From positions 22,297 to 86,296 of the forward strand of contig JANWZS010000006.1 of the NCBI GenBank assembly GCA_025054855.1: a DNA stretch of 64,000 nucleotides. The letters are read 5' to 3'. Within the stretch, counting starts at the first letter, position 1; the number at the start of each line of letters is the position of its first letter. Shown here piece after piece: positions 17,738-27,364 of this stretch. The DNA is from Candidatus Nitrosocaldus sp. GTDB taxonomy: Archaea; Thermoproteota; Nitrososphaeria; Nitrososphaerales; Nitrosocaldaceae. Made by a program: the position numbers and the translations under genes. A model generated the notes under the pieces. The model did not search any database and had not been told where the DNA came from. It saw only the letters and a program-made list of their open reading frames with translations.

Positions 17738-18724
17738 ATGAGCACAAGCACTAGCACTATCTCACTGGTCTCGACGGAGTCGAATGCTAGGGGTATCAGG
17801 CTGGATAGGATAGATGTTCTACCAGTTACAAAGGGTACGACGCTCCTCAAGCGTGGTTTTGCGCACATGCAGAAGCATGGGGTGATAATGGATGTTACGA
17901 GCGTTGAGCAGGCACAGATTGCAGAGGATGCTGGTGCCGTAGCAGTCATGGTACTGGATAAGCTGCCATACGATGTCAGGAAGGCTGGAGGTGTTGCTAG
18001 AACAGCAAGCATAAAGGTGATAGAGGAGATCAGGGATCACATAACCATACCCATAATGGCCAAATGCAGGATAGGGCATGTTGAGGAGGCTAGAGTCCTT
18101 GAGGCTGCCGGTGTCGACATGATAGATGAGTCTGAGGTACTTACACCTGCAGATGAGGAGAGGCATATATGGAAGTGGGACTTTACGGTGCCATTCGTGA
18201 ACGGTGCGAGGAACCTAGGTGAAGCGCTCAGGAGGATAGAGGAGGGTGCATCCATGATAAGAACCAAGGGGGAGCCTGGGACTGGGAACGTTGCCGAGGC
18301 GATCAAGCATATCAGAATAGTCAACAATGAGATAAGGAGGATAAGGGCTGCATACCAGGATGGGGATATGCAGGAGCTCGTGAGGGCGGCAAGGGAACTC
18401 AAGGTCTCATATGCATACGTGCTGGAGACTGCGAGGCTTGGAAGATTGCCAGTGGTGAACTTTGCTGCTGGAGGCATAACCACTCCAGCAGATGCTGCCA
18501 TGCTCATGAGCCTTGGCTGTGATGGTGTCTTCGTGGGCTCTGGCATATTCAAGAGCCAGGACCCCATGGAGAGGGCTAGGGCGATAGTTATAGCAACAGC
18601 ATACTGGGACGATCCTAAAGCCGTTATGGAGGCACAGAGGATGGTCGATGAGGGCAAGTCCATGCTAGGAATGGATGTGAAGAGTCTGGAGTTGAGGATG
18701 CAGGAGAGGGGGAGTGAGGCATGA
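17738..18724 (+). CDS. pdxS: Pyridoxal 5'-phosphate synthase subunit PdxS
   Basis: Synthase subunit of the two-component PLP synthase. It makes PLP from ribose 5-phosphate, glyceraldehyde 3-phosphate and ammonia supplied by PdxT. 328 residues, a usual archaeal length. Recognisable motifs are [26 protein letters not shown], the [12 protein letters not shown] segment with a catalytic lysine, [30 protein letters not shown] with the second lysine, and [16 protein letters not shown]. pdxT follows after 33 bp on the same strand, which confirms the pair. The PLP made here serves enzymes such as the ilvE product in this window. Confidence 0.95.
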   Translation: MSTSTSTISLVSTESNARGIRLDRIDVLPVTKGTTLLKRGFAHMQKHGVIMDVTSVEQAQIAEDAGAVAVMVLDKLPYDVRKAGGVARTASIKVIEEIRDHITIPIMAKCRIGHVEEARVLEAAGVDMIDESEVLTPADEERHIWKWDFTVPFVNGARNLGEALRRIEEGASMIRTKGEPGTGNVAEAIKHIRIVNNEIRRIRAAYQDGDMQELVRAARELKVSYAYVLETARLGRLPVVNFAAGGITTPADAAMLMSLGCDGVFVGSGIFKSQDPMERARAIVIATAYWDDPKAVMEAQRMVDEGKSMLGMDVKSLELRMQERGSEA

Positions 18725-18757
18725 GGAGAATGCTGTTGGTGTAGGTAGGTGTTGCAT

Positions 18758-19435
18758 ATGGGCATAACCGTAGGCGTACTGGCACTCCAAGGGGATGTTG
18801 AGGAGAATGTGAGTGCAGCAAAGACTGCGCTGAATAACCTTGGCATGCAGGGTAATGTTATACAGGTGAAGTACCCAGAGCATCTAGCCAGCATAGATGG
18901 GCTCATAATACCTGGAGGGGAGAGTACCGTTATAGGTACGCTCGCCATGCTCAACGGCTCGCTCAAGGTCATAAGGGATAGGATAAATGCTGGTATGCCA
19001 GTCCTTGGGACATGTGCAGGCATGATAGTGCTTGCCAAGAGGGCCTATGACAGGGTTGTGGGGGAGACCAGACAGCAACTACTCAACCTGCTCGATGTGA
19101 CAGTGGAGAGGAACGCATTCGGGAGGCAGATAGACTCTTTCGAGGCTGATCTGAGGATAGGCGTGCTTGGCGAGAAGCCGTTCAGGGGTGTATTCATAAG
19201 GGCACCAGTAGTCAGGAGCGTTGGCAGCGGTGTGGATGTACTTGCAAGGCTGGAGGGTGATGGCAGAGATGGCTCTGGGGATGGTGGTAGTGCTGCTAGT
19301 AGTAGTAGTAGTAGTAGTAGGATAGTTGCCGTGCAGCAGGGCAACATGATAGGCACATCGTTCCATCCTGAACTCTCGGATACAAGATTGCATGAGTACT
19401 TCCTGAGACTGGTCAGAGAGTATAGGCAGAGATGA
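18758..19435 (+). CDS. pdxT: Pyridoxal 5'-phosphate synthase glutaminase subunit PdxT
   Basis: Class I glutamine amidotransferase that feeds ammonia to PdxS. The start ATG at 18758 gives MGITVGVLALQGDVEEN, the family N-terminus. Motifs are GGESTVIG, the nucleophile elbow LGTCAGMIVLA, and the His-Glu pair in GTSFHPELSDT. At 225 residues it is longer than usual because of an insertion near residues 165-190 of Gly, Asp and a run of eight serines (encoded by the AGT repeat at 19298-19320) just before the last strands. The insertion sits between catalytic Cys and His, probably on a surface loop. Confidence 0.93.
   Translation: MGITVGVLALQGDVEENVSAAKTALNNLGMQGNVIQVKYPEHLASIDGLIIPGGESTVIGTLAMLNGSLKVIRDRINAGMPVLGTCAGMIVLAKRAYDRVVGETRQQLLNLLDVTVERNAFGRQIDSFEADLRIGVLGEKPFRGVFIRAPVVRSVGSGVDVLARLEGDGRDGSGDGGSAASSSSSSSRIVAVQQGNMIGTSFHPELSDTRLHEYFLRLVREYRQR
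19298..19320 (+). repeat. AGT trinucleotide repeat inside pdxT
   Basis: Seven perfect AGT units plus AG encode a polyserine run in PdxT. The repeat keeps the frame, so unit gain or loss would change serine number without breaking the gene. Confidence 0.9.
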
Positions 19436-19534
19436 CGTCTGCTGCTGATTGATTATTATATACAAGCGATATGGTGCTATCCGTATGTATCAGTGTTGAG
19501 AACAAAATAATAAAGGGTTGGATCGTAGGTCGTA

Positions 19535-21859
19535 CTACTGTATGCCAGCTCTGCGCCTCATCCTGTATGCCAGTGCAGCAAGTGACCCTGCGACTATACC
19601 AGCTACACCTATCATCGACTCTGGAATGACGTTGAATGTCACAGAGAGACTGAGCACTATCATACCTCCCCTAGTAAAGTCAGCAACTATGCTCCATTCC
19701 CCTGCCTGCGTCATTGGAATCGGTGGGCTGAGCCATATGAACGGATCTGGTATGGTTCCTGGAGCCCAGTTCCAGATCTGCACTGGTACTGTACCAGTTG
19801 GTGCATTGGCATACACGTGCAGGTCATCTATTGTAACCGGTGAGCCTAGACCCAAGAAGAGTACGAGGCACTGCACAGTATCTGTTATGTTCAGTGGTGG
19901 CTCATGCGGCAGTATGCAGGCGAATGCGTAGAGGCTACCCCTCCTAGCCTCCATGATGAGTACTCCATCGTCATCGGGCAGGTCACTGTACACCTCACTA
20001 TCCTGTATGGTACTAATAGCATGCTGAACCTCATCAGCACTGAAGCCGGAGTTGGATAGCGCCCTTCCTATAGCATCTATCAGACCATCCCTACCATCGA
20101 ATGTGTAGGAGTTGCCTACATGGAATGGTACCTCGATCCTCGTACCATTGCTGTACTCGGTCACAAGGGTCCATAGCCCTTCCTTATCCACATCTACAGC
20201 AAAAGCCTCCCAGTAGAATGCTGCCCTACCATCTATGCTCATATTCCTTATACCCTCATGCCTACCAGCAGTTGTGTAGTAGTAGACATCCCTCTCCTCA
20301 CCATCTGGGTCTATGAAGTATGCACTCACACTGCTCACGCCTATGGTTGCGCTTGAACCGTAGAGTGCTGCTGCAGTAGTGGAGCAGTATAGCGTATCAC
20401 CAACCTGCACTGGTGGGGGATGGTAACTCCTGGGATCGCTTATGCCAGTGGAGCCCTGCTTGCCTATGGTGCAGCCAGACCTGAAGAGCACCTCCCCGAC
20501 CAGAGTAGTATCACCCTTCATGTGACTGCTCCATGGTATATTGAGTCTAGCATTCTCTGGCATTGTCCTTATCTGCACAAGCACCTCCTCAAGCTCCTTT
20601 GCAGTGGTCTGTATACCTGTCCTTACAGCAACACCATCATCTATACCACGCTCCACCAGCTCTGTGTACAGTGATCTAGCCATGATATCGAACATCTCCC
20701 TGTGGGAGGAGAATGAGTACCACTCGCTCTCCTCCAGAGGCTCCATCCTGGGCTCATCCGCATCATTCGGTATGCTCTCATCCAGCGTTAGGATGACCAC
20801 TCTACCATTGCTACCATCGGCAAGGTACACATTGCCATCATTGCCTACTATCACCTTCCTTGGGACATTGAGCTGCCTCTCGCCATCCCCTGCTATCCCT
20901 GAGCCGTAGTAGAAGACCGGGCTTACTATACTGGATGATGATGAGAGTACATCGCTGTAGTTGAATACCTGCACCCTATTGTTCAGGTTATCACTTACTA
21001 TAAGGTAACCATTCTCTGCATCGTGTGCAACACCTCTAGGCTCGTTGAAGTACCCTAGATCAGTGCCATGCTGCCCTATGGTCGCTATCCTCTCAACGCC
21101 CATCGAATCGGCATCTATCCTGTATATGCTTATCATCCCATTCTTGTATGCAACGATCACATTGCCATATGCATCCACCTTGATATCGTGTATGCTGGGC
21201 CATGGTGATATGCTCAACCCGTTCACAACATCCCCTATCCTGTTGTTGCTGGAGTCGTAGACCTCTGCGTTGTTGAATGAGAATGATAGTCTCATCCTAT
21301 CATCATCGCCTATGGCATAAACCTGTACCCTCCTGCTCATGTTATCGCCTATAAGCACTAGGTCACGTGTATGGGTATAACCTTCATGCTCCTCCTCCAC
21401 AGTCTTCACTGCAAGACCATGGGGGTGCCTGAATAGTGTACGTTCTGGAGTGGAGCCCTGCACCTGATCGACTATCTCAGCACTAGCAAGTGTACCATCC
21501 TCATTGTATGTGAGCCTATACCTGTATATCGCCCCTTCAGGGTGCACGTGCGTGAGCACCACCAGGTTGCCAGAGCTGTCGAAACCTAGATCCACAGCAC
21601 TCCTCCTATCGAAGAAGCCAAGTATACGCCACTCTCCATCTGAGCCCTTACCAAGGATGTATACCTTCTGTAGCATTGTATCTGTAACTATCAGTCTACC
21701 CTCAGCATCCCTTGCTATACCATATAGGAACTGAAAGTCCGTGCCATCTGCACCATATATGAACTCTATAGGCCTATAGTTCAGTGCGTATGCGCTGTTG
21801 GTGTACATCGATGCCATGATGATCGTCAGGGTTATTGCAAGTGCACCTGTTCTCATCAT
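19535..21859 (-). CDS. Surface-anchored NHL-repeat beta-propeller protein
   Basis: About 774 residues. It has a signal peptide (MMRTGALAITLTIIMASMY, cut near AYA). A beta-propeller of NHL-type repeats follows, with strings such as IARDAEGRLIVTDTMLQKVYI, FDSSGNLVVLTH, RGVAHDAENGYLIVSDNLNNRVQVF and VGNDGNVYLADGSNGRVVIL. A C-terminal domain contains cysteine pairs and ends in a membrane anchor (MIGVAGIVAGSLAALAY) with the basic tail RMRRR. I chose the paired ATGs at 21859/21856 because a TATA-like TTTTTAATA at about 21891-21900 would start transcription just before them. The longer frame to 21916 would include the promoter. Likely an extracellular binding or scaffold protein; ligand unknown. Confidence 0.82.
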   Translation of the reverse strand: MMRTGALAITLTIIMASMYTNSAYALNYRPIEFIYGADGTDFQFLYGIARDAEGRLIVTDTMLQKVYILGKGSDGEWRILGFFDRRSAVDLGFDSSGNLVVLTHVHPEGAIYRYRLTYNEDGTLASAEIVDQVQGSTPERTLFRHPHGLAVKTVEEEHEGYTHTRDLVLIGDNMSRRVQVYAIGDDDRMRLSFSFNNAEVYDSSNNRIGDVVNGLSISPWPSIHDIKVDAYGNVIVAYKNGMISIYRIDADSMGVERIATIGQHGTDLGYFNEPRGVAHDAENGYLIVSDNLNNRVQVFNYSDVLSSSSSIVSPVFYYGSGIAGDGERQLNVPRKVIVGNDGNVYLADGSNGRVVILTLDESIPNDADEPRMEPLEESEWYSFSSHREMFDIMARSLYTELVERGIDDGVAVRTGIQTTAKELEEVLVQIRTMPENARLNIPWSSHMKGDTTLVGEVLFRSGCTIGKQGSTGISDPRSYHPPPVQVGDTLYCSTTAAALYGSSATIGVSSVSAYFIDPDGEERDVYYYTTAGRHEGIRNMSIDGRAAFYWEAFAVDVDKEGLWTLVTEYSNGTRIEVPFHVGNSYTFDGRDGLIDAIGRALSNSGFSADEVQHAISTIQDSEVYSDLPDDDGVLIMEARRGSLYAFACILPHEPPLNITDTVQCLVLFLGLGSPVTIDDLHVYANAPTGTVPVQIWNWAPGTIPDPFIWLSPPIPMTQAGEWSIVADFTRGGMIVLSLSVTFNVIPESMIGVAGIVAGSLAALAYRMRRRAGIQ

Positions 21860-21964
21860 ATCACAGCACTGCATACCCCTATCCATCCTTATTAAAAATA
21901 TTTTATGGTACACCATTCTAACCTATAATTATTCTATCATAGATCAATGTACTATGAATATTCT

Positions 21965-23053
21965 CTAAAGTGAGTGACTATCAGCAACCCTGAGCAGTAT
22001 CTTGCCAAAGTGCTGGTTCATCTCCATCCTCGCATGTGCAAGCATTGCATCCTCTAGTGCAAATACGGAGTCTATGACTGGTCTTATACCATGCTCATCC
22101 ATGAACCTAATCATCCCTTCCAGTTCCCTCTTGCTACCTAGGTATGCACCGAACATGTATGCAAGTCTGTTGTAGAATGGTCTGATCTCAGCACTAGCAT
22201 GCTCCGATGCAGTTGCCCCGCACACAGCAACCACACCACTCCTCCTCAGGCACTTTATGCTAGTATCCCATGTACCGACATGGTCTATGACGAGATCCGC
22301 ACCTTCATCACCCGTGAAGTTCATCACCTCCCTCACGATATCCTGCTTACTCCTATCTATGACAAGATCACAGCCGAGGGAGTAGGACCTCTCAACCTTG
22401 CTACCATCCCCAACTGTTGCCATGACTCTATAGCCCATGGCCTTTGCTAACTGTATGCTTGCAACCCCTATACCGCTCCCAGCACCATAGACCAGAAGTG
22501 ATGGGCTGTAGTCACTCTCAATTGAACCATGTACATCTTGCATGATCCCTCCTGCCTGCATGAGCATACTGTAGACTGTGAGGTATGCAACGTTTATCGA
22601 TGCAGCATCATCCATGCTTAGATTGGATTGCGGTGGTATGGGTACGATATTCCTTGCTGGTACCCTGACATACTCTGCGTATCCTCCATGCCATCTGCTG
22701 AACCCTCCGATTATTGATACGCTACTACACCTATTCTCCTTGCCCATTCTGCAGAACCTGCACACTCCACAGTGTATCGCTGGATAGATCACGACCCTGC
22801 TACCCTTAACCATACCTGTATCTGGAGAGTCGCTCGCAAGATAGCCAGAGATGTCACAGCCGAGTATGTGTGGGAATACAACCTCCCTCCCTGGCAGACC
22901 CCGCCTGACCCAGAGGTCTAACCTGTTCACAGAGCATGCATGGACCCTTACCAGTACCTCACCCCTATCGCATACTGGTTCAGGGAAGTCCTGGTACCTG
23001 AGCATATCCACACTACCATGTCCATGGAGTACTACAGCCCTCATGCCCATCAC
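21965..23053 (-). CDS. Zinc-dependent medium-chain alcohol dehydrogenase-like oxidoreductase
   Basis: A 362-residue MDR-family NAD(P)-dependent oxidoreductase. It has the GHDxxG-equivalent LGCDISGYL, the structural zinc cysteines CGVCRFCRMGKENRC near residue 95, and the nucleotide-binding motif YGAGSGIGVASIQLA near residue 190. Family members range from alcohol dehydrogenases to quinone and enoyl reductases; the substrate cannot be read. Its GTG/ATG start overlaps the valS stop by 4 bp, so the two are co-transcribed on the minus strand. Confidence 0.85.
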   Translation of the reverse strand: MMGMRAVVLHGHGSVDMLRYQDFPEPVCDRGEVLVRVHACSVNRLDLWVRRGLPGREVVFPHILGCDISGYLASDSPDTGMVKGSRVVIYPAIHCGVCRFCRMGKENRCSSVSIIGGFSRWHGGYAEYVRVPARNIVPIPPQSNLSMDDAASINVAYLTVYSMLMQAGGIMQDVHGSIESDYSPSLLVYGAGSGIGVASIQLAKAMGYRVMATVGDGSKVERSYSLGCDLVIDRSKQDIVREVMNFTGDEGADLVIDHVGTWDTSIKCLRRSGVVAVCGATASEHASAEIRPFYNRLAYMFGAYLGSKRELEGMIRFMDEHGIRPVIDSVFALEDAMLAHARMEMNQHFGKILLRVADSHSL

Positions 23054-25404
23054 CCAACTATGTTGTGCATCGCTCTAAGATCCCTGCTGAACTCCCCCAG
23101 GTCATCTGGTATGCTCACACTTATCGGGTCCTTGAGTGATCTGCCAGAGCCCTTCTTCATGCTCCATACCTTGGAGTTGAACTCGACTATGGCACTTGTA
23201 TACCTGCTCATCTCTCTGCTCCATCGTGCCTCTGGGAACCTCTCAAGGTGTATGCTACGGGAGTAGAGCTCCCTCCATAGGTGATCCGTTATGAAAGGTG
23301 TTATTGGTGCTAGAAGCAGCAGCACCGTCGATAGGCACTCGTAGAGTGTGTAGCATGCCGACTCCTGCTCATCCCTGCTGAACCCCTGTCCATAAGCCCT
23401 TGCCTTGACCATCTCTATGTAATGAGGAGCAAAGAGGTTCCACACGAACTCCCTTATTGCGTTGGATGGTATGAAGAAGTTGAACTCCTTGTAGCCCTGC
23501 ATGCACCTCTCAACCAGTGATGAGAGCTCTGCAAGTATCCATCTATCGCTAGCCTGCAGTGAGCCATTATCGATCTCAGCCCTTGGGAACGATGATATGA
23601 ACCTTGCTATATTCCACAGCTTGGTTAGGAACTTCTGCATCCCTGCTATCCTCTGCTCGGAGCATCTAAAGTCGTAGCCGAGGTTGACCTCGCTCGCACT
23701 CCACAGCCTGAACGTATCTGCACCGTACCTTCCTATAACTGGGAATGGGTCTATCACGTTGCCCCTGCTCTTGCTCATCCTCTCACCCTTCTCATCAAGC
23801 CCATAGCCCATTATCCATGCATGCTTGAACGGTGCCCTGCCAGTCAGCTGGTAGCATCTGAGGATTGTGTAGTGGAGCCATGTCCTGACTATATCCTTTG
23901 CCTGTGGCCTCAGAGTTGCTGGATACGTGTGGCTGAAGAACCTCTCATCGTTCCCATACTTGGATATGAAGAGTGGTGATATGCTCGAGTCCATCCACGT
24001 ATCGAACGTCCTCTCTTCCCCTATGAACTCGGTGCCACCACAGTGCACACACCTGCTGAATGGAGGCTTATCCTTCCATGGTCTGTAGTATCTCCCCTTC
24101 TCTGGGAGGTTGGCTCTGCCACACCTCCTACAGTACCATATGGGTATCTCTGTGGCATAGAACCTCCTCCTCGATATGGGCCAGTCTATGGCTATTGAGT
24201 TGAGCCAGTTGAGGAGTATCTGCCTGTGCATCTCTGGATGGAATACCATGCTTCCTGCTATCTCCTTCAACTCATCTATGAACTGCATCTGCTTCACATA
24301 GAACTCGTTCATGGGTATTATCTCTATTGGCGTGTTGCTCCTCTCGCACACAGGTGTCCTGTGCATTATGCTCTCAACCTTGACCACGAGACCAGCACTG
24401 TTCAGATCCTCTATTATCGCATCCCTGGCATCTCTAACCCGCATCCCTGCATACTTGCCTGCATTGGTGGTCATCAACCCGTTGGTATCCAAGGCTATGA
24501 CCTCCTGCAGACCCAGCTCCCTGAAGAGTTGAACATCCGTGTGGTCACCGTAACTGCACACCATCACCGCACCAGAACCAAACTCCATACTTGCGTATGG
24601 ATGTGGTACTATCCTTACCCTTGTATCGTAGAGAGGTACGACCGCTGTCTTACCGTGGAGATGCCTGTACCTTGCATCATCTGGGTTGACTATTACGGCC
24701 CTGCATGAGCAGAGGAGTTCTGGTCTGGTAGTTGCTATGACCATCTCACCTGCATCAGAGCCATAACCATCATCAACTCTGAACCTTATGTATACGAGTC
24801 TGGACTGTAGATCCTTGTATACCACCTCTGCATCTGCTATGGTTGTACCACAGTCTGGGCAGTAGTTGTTGGGTCTGGTAGCCTCATACACCAACCCCTT
24901 ATGCCAGAGCTCTATGAACGTAGCCTGTGTTAGCGCTCTATACTCCTCAGAGTCAGTCCTGTAGTAGTTAGCGAGATCGGCGCTCAGCCCGAGCCTCCTC
25001 ATTATCGCAACCATCTCCCTCTCGAGTTCATCCAGTGCCTCCCTGCACATCTCAATGAACCTCTCCCTCCCTATGCTCCTCATGCTCACCTTCCTAGTGC
25101 GCTCCGTGTATATCTCAACTGGTAGACCGTTCCTGTCTATACCTATAGGGAAGTACACGTTATGGTTGAGCATCCTTGCAGTTCTAGCGATCATATCTAT
25201 CTGGGCATAGTGTGCTGCAGCACCTATGTGCCATGGCCTCCCGGATGGGTATGGTGGAGGAGTATCTATTATGAATGGCTCCCTACCATCGTCCAGCCTG
25301 AACTCGTAGAGCCTCTCCCTACTCCATATATCGAGCAACTTCTCCTCTATGCTTGGGTCCCAGACCTTCTCCCTTATCCTTGGCTCACCGTTCATATACT
25401 GCAA
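23050..25404 (-). CDS. valS: Valyl-tRNA synthetase
   Basis: Class I synthetase that charges tRNA-Val, 784 residues, archaeal type. It shows DTPPPYPSGRPWHIGAAAHY with the HIGH-type motif near residue 55 and ERMSKSRGNVIDPFPVIGRYGADTFR with KMSKS near residue 537. An editing (CP1) domain has HRTPVCERSNTPIE, and zinc-knuckle cysteine pairs occur in YCPDCGT, YCRRCG and RCVHCGG. The C-terminal helical domain is shorter than in bacteria, as usual for archaea. The ADH gene overlaps its stop. queC lies 42 bp upstream on the same strand. Confidence 0.95.
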   Translation of the reverse strand: MQYMNGEPRIREKVWDPSIEEKLLDIWSRERLYEFRLDDGREPFIIDTPPPYPSGRPWHIGAAAHYAQIDMIARTARMLNHNVYFPIGIDRNGLPVEIYTERTRKVSMRSIGRERFIEMCREALDELEREMVAIMRRLGLSADLANYYRTDSEEYRALTQATFIELWHKGLVYEATRPNNYCPDCGTTIADAEVVYKDLQSRLVYIRFRVDDGYGSDAGEMVIATTRPELLCSCRAVIVNPDDARYRHLHGKTAVVPLYDTRVRIVPHPYASMEFGSGAVMVCSYGDHTDVQLFRELGLQEVIALDTNGLMTTNAGKYAGMRVRDARDAIIEDLNSAGLVVKVESIMHRTPVCERSNTPIEIIPMNEFYVKQMQFIDELKEIAGSMVFHPEMHRQILLNWLNSIAIDWPISRRRFYATEIPIWYCRRCGRANLPEKGRYYRPWKDKPPFSRCVHCGGTEFIGEERTFDTWMDSSISPLFISKYGNDERFFSHTYPATLRPQAKDIVRTWLHYTILRCYQLTGRAPFKHAWIMGYGLDEKGERMSKSRGNVIDPFPVIGRYGADTFRLWSASEVNLGYDFRCSEQRIAGMQKFLTKLWNIARFISSFPRAEIDNGSLQASDRWILAELSSLVERCMQGYKEFNFFIPSNAIREFVWNLFAPHYIEMVKARAYGQGFSRDEQESACYTLYECLSTVLLLLAPITPFITDHLWRELYSRSIHLERFPEARWSREMSRYTSAIVEFNSKVWSMKKGSGRSLKDPISVSIPDDLGEFSRDLRAMHNIVG

Positions 25405-25446
25405 GACTCACGAACGAGCAGGTATATGTACCTTCATACTTGCTAG

Positions 25447-26175
25447 TCACTGCTCGTACTCCACAGTATCCATAATGCCTATAGCGTTGAAGACATCCTT
25501 CCTCGATCTGCAACCATGGCACCTGCCACAGTGCCTCTCTGCCCTTGTATGGCAGCTCCATGTATGCTCCAGTGGAACTCCTAGATGCAGTGCAAGTCTG
25601 ATGACATCAACCTTGCTCAGATCTAGGAGTGGTGTAACTATCTCTGCTGGCTCGTTGAGCATGAACCCCTGCCTGAATAGCCTGTTTATGCCATCTATGT
25701 ACTCCCTCCTCGTATCTGTGAAGAACAGCGTATCATCCCTGTTATGCCCCCCAACTATCCATCTCACACGCATGTACTCTGCCAGATGTGCTGCTATGGA
25801 GTAGAATAGAAGGTTCTTCGAGGGGATGTAGGATGACCATCGCATATCACCATCCCTGTACTCCCTATAGCCATAGATATCGAACGCCTCCTTCACGAAC
25901 GGGATATCCAGCTCTATGAGCCTTGTATCTGCTTCTCTAGCGATGAGTCTGGTAGCCTCTATCTCCTTGACCCATCTGTTGTAGTAGTTTAGTGTAAGTG
26001 CGTGTACATCATAACCCTTACTCTTTGCCCAGTAGAGGCATGTAGCAGAGTCTATGCCCCCAGAGAGTAGTACCAGTGCCCTCTCTCCTCGATCGTGTAT
26101 ATCTCCATCATACCTCATGCGATACATCACTTGCCTAAGTGCAAGGCTCTTATCCACCGCTACCTGTACCCTCAT
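25447..26175 (-). CDS. queC: 7-cyano-7-deazaguanine synthase (QueC/ExsB family)
   Basis: ATP-dependent synthase making preQ0, the precursor of archaeosine in tRNA. The PP-loop is VLLSGGIDSAT, and the C-terminal zinc cluster is CHTRAERHCGRCHGCRSR. I chose the ATG at 26173-26175 because AGGAG lies 8 nt upstream. This overlaps the queD stop by 26 bp. A later ATG at 26127 is possible, and would sit closer to the usual family length. The queD-queC overlap on the minus strand implies translational coupling. Confidence 0.9.
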   Translation of the reverse strand: MRVQVAVDKSLALRQVMYRMRYDGDIHDRGERALVLLSGGIDSATCLYWAKSKGYDVHALTLNYYNRWVKEIEATRLIAREADTRLIELDIPFVKEAFDIYGYREYRDGDMRWSSYIPSKNLLFYSIAAHLAEYMRVRWIVGGHNRDDTLFFTDTRREYIDGINRLFRQGFMLNEPAEIVTPLLDLSKVDVIRLALHLGVPLEHTWSCHTRAERHCGRCHGCRSRKDVFNAIGIMDTVEYEQ

Positions 26176-26992
26176 CACTGCCACTCCTGCTATAACCATC
26201 GCCTATCCTCGAAACCACGTGTGCGCCCTTGCTTACACCCTCGTATATGTACACGCCTATGGCCTTTACGTTCTCTGGCATCCTTGCTGCTACCAGCGCT
26301 ATTATCTCCTTCGCTAGGTTCTCTGCAGTAGCCTCTCCTTCGAAGAGGTACGTTGTGTGCTTTGGTACCCTGAGATCGAACCTGCCATTAGGGCCATCGA
26401 ATGCAACCCTGTAGTGCAGTTCATCCTCCTCAACGAGGTACTTCCTGCTTATGAAGAACTTGTGATCCAGAGCGTTCAGAGCCTGCTTTATGAGCCTCTT
26501 GGCCTCCCCAAAGTCTATTATCATATCACTCTTCTCATCCTTCACACCCATCAGTTCGATGACAACGCTTGCAGTGTGGCCATGGAGTACTGAGCACTTG
26601 TTCACGAGAGGGAGTATGTGGGAGTAGTCGAATGAGAGCGATGGGTCCTCAAATACAAGGGCAGCATACTCGCCATCCCCATAAGTTGATATGGAGTCGA
26701 GCTCATCCATGCTCGCTGCAGATAGTGCCTTACCAACGCCTATAACTCTTCTTCCAGACCTCCTCAACCTCCTCAACTTCTCCAGATCACTAGCATCATC
26801 TACAACCTCTATGTAACCATGCTCGGTCCTGAAGTCTATGCTTATGCTAGAGCCATCATCAAGCGCCAACATTGCATCGTACTCATAGTCTATGTTGAGA
26901 AACCTGAGCAGTTCCGCTACGGTCATCTCGTTCCTGCTCCTGAGAAGGTTACCCTTGCCATCCACATACCTCACATGTCTATCTGCGAGCAT
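26150..26992 (-). CDS. queD: QueD/6-pyruvoyl-tetrahydropterin synthase family with an N-terminal extension
   Basis: 280 residues. The C-terminal half is a 6-pyruvoyltetrahydropterin synthase domain. It shows FDYSHILPLVNKCSVLHGH with zinc-ligand histidines and the cysteine in the catalytic region, then DMIIDFGEAKRLIKQALNAL, LDHKFF, and ATAENLAKEI. It should make 6-carboxytetrahydropterin for preQ0. Residues 1 to about 115 are an extra domain not present in standard QueD. It has an SISIDFRTEHGYIEVVD segment that faintly recalls the PD-(D/E)XK nuclease core without its lysine. The Gly/Ser-rich tail overlaps queC. Confidence 0.85.
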   Translation of the reverse strand: MLADRHVRYVDGKGNLLRSRNEMTVAELLRFLNIDYEYDAMLALDDGSSISIDFRTEHGYIEVVDDASDLEKLRRLRRSGRRVIGVGKALSAASMDELDSISTYGDGEYAALVFEDPSLSFDYSHILPLVNKCSVLHGHTASVVIELMGVKDEKSDMIIDFGEAKRLIKQALNALDHKFFISRKYLVEEDELHYRVAFDGPNGRFDLRVPKHTTYLFEGEATAENLAKEIIALVAARMPENVKAIGVYIYEGVSKGAHVVSRIGDGYSRSGSDEGTGSGG

Positions 26993-27085
26993 ATGGTGAT
27001 CATGGTGAGCCCATATTTATTCATCATGCTGGTGATGGCAAAATAATAAAAGCAAGCAAGTGTATAGCTAGTGTGGTGATGGCAT

Positions 27086-27364
27086 GTGTCCAACATAAGA
27101 TCAGGTGCAAGGAGAAGGGTCACTATACAACTCTACATAGATGCTGAGCTCTACGAGGCACTCTACCTTCTCTCTATTCAGCTGAACAAGAGCGTAGGCA
27201 GTATCATCAGGGAGATCGTTGACCACTCTGCTGTGCCCGTTAATGCTGATGGTGTTGAAGCGCTACTTCTAGAGCATCCTATGGTCAAGAGAGCCATGGA
27301 GATCATCAGGAGTGAGCCAGATGACTGTGTGATAGCATTAGGGTCTAGAGGAACTTCCTCTTAG
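27086..27364 (+). CDS. Ribbon-helix-helix-like small protein
   Basis: 92 residues from a GTG. The first 45 residues (RRRVTIQLYIDAELYEALYLL, then NKSVGSIIREIVDH) match the ribbon-helix-helix pattern of CopG/Arc-type DNA-binding proteins: basic beta strand, helix, turn, helix. The tail is an unrelated helical segment. It could be a regulator or an antitoxin, but no toxin gene follows. Its 3' end overlaps the convergent GNAT gene by 20 bp. Confidence 0.65.
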   Translation: MSNIRSGARRRVTIQLYIDAELYEALYLLSIQLNKSVGSIIREIVDHSAVPVNADGVEALLLEHPMVKRAMEIIRSEPDDCVIALGSRGTSS

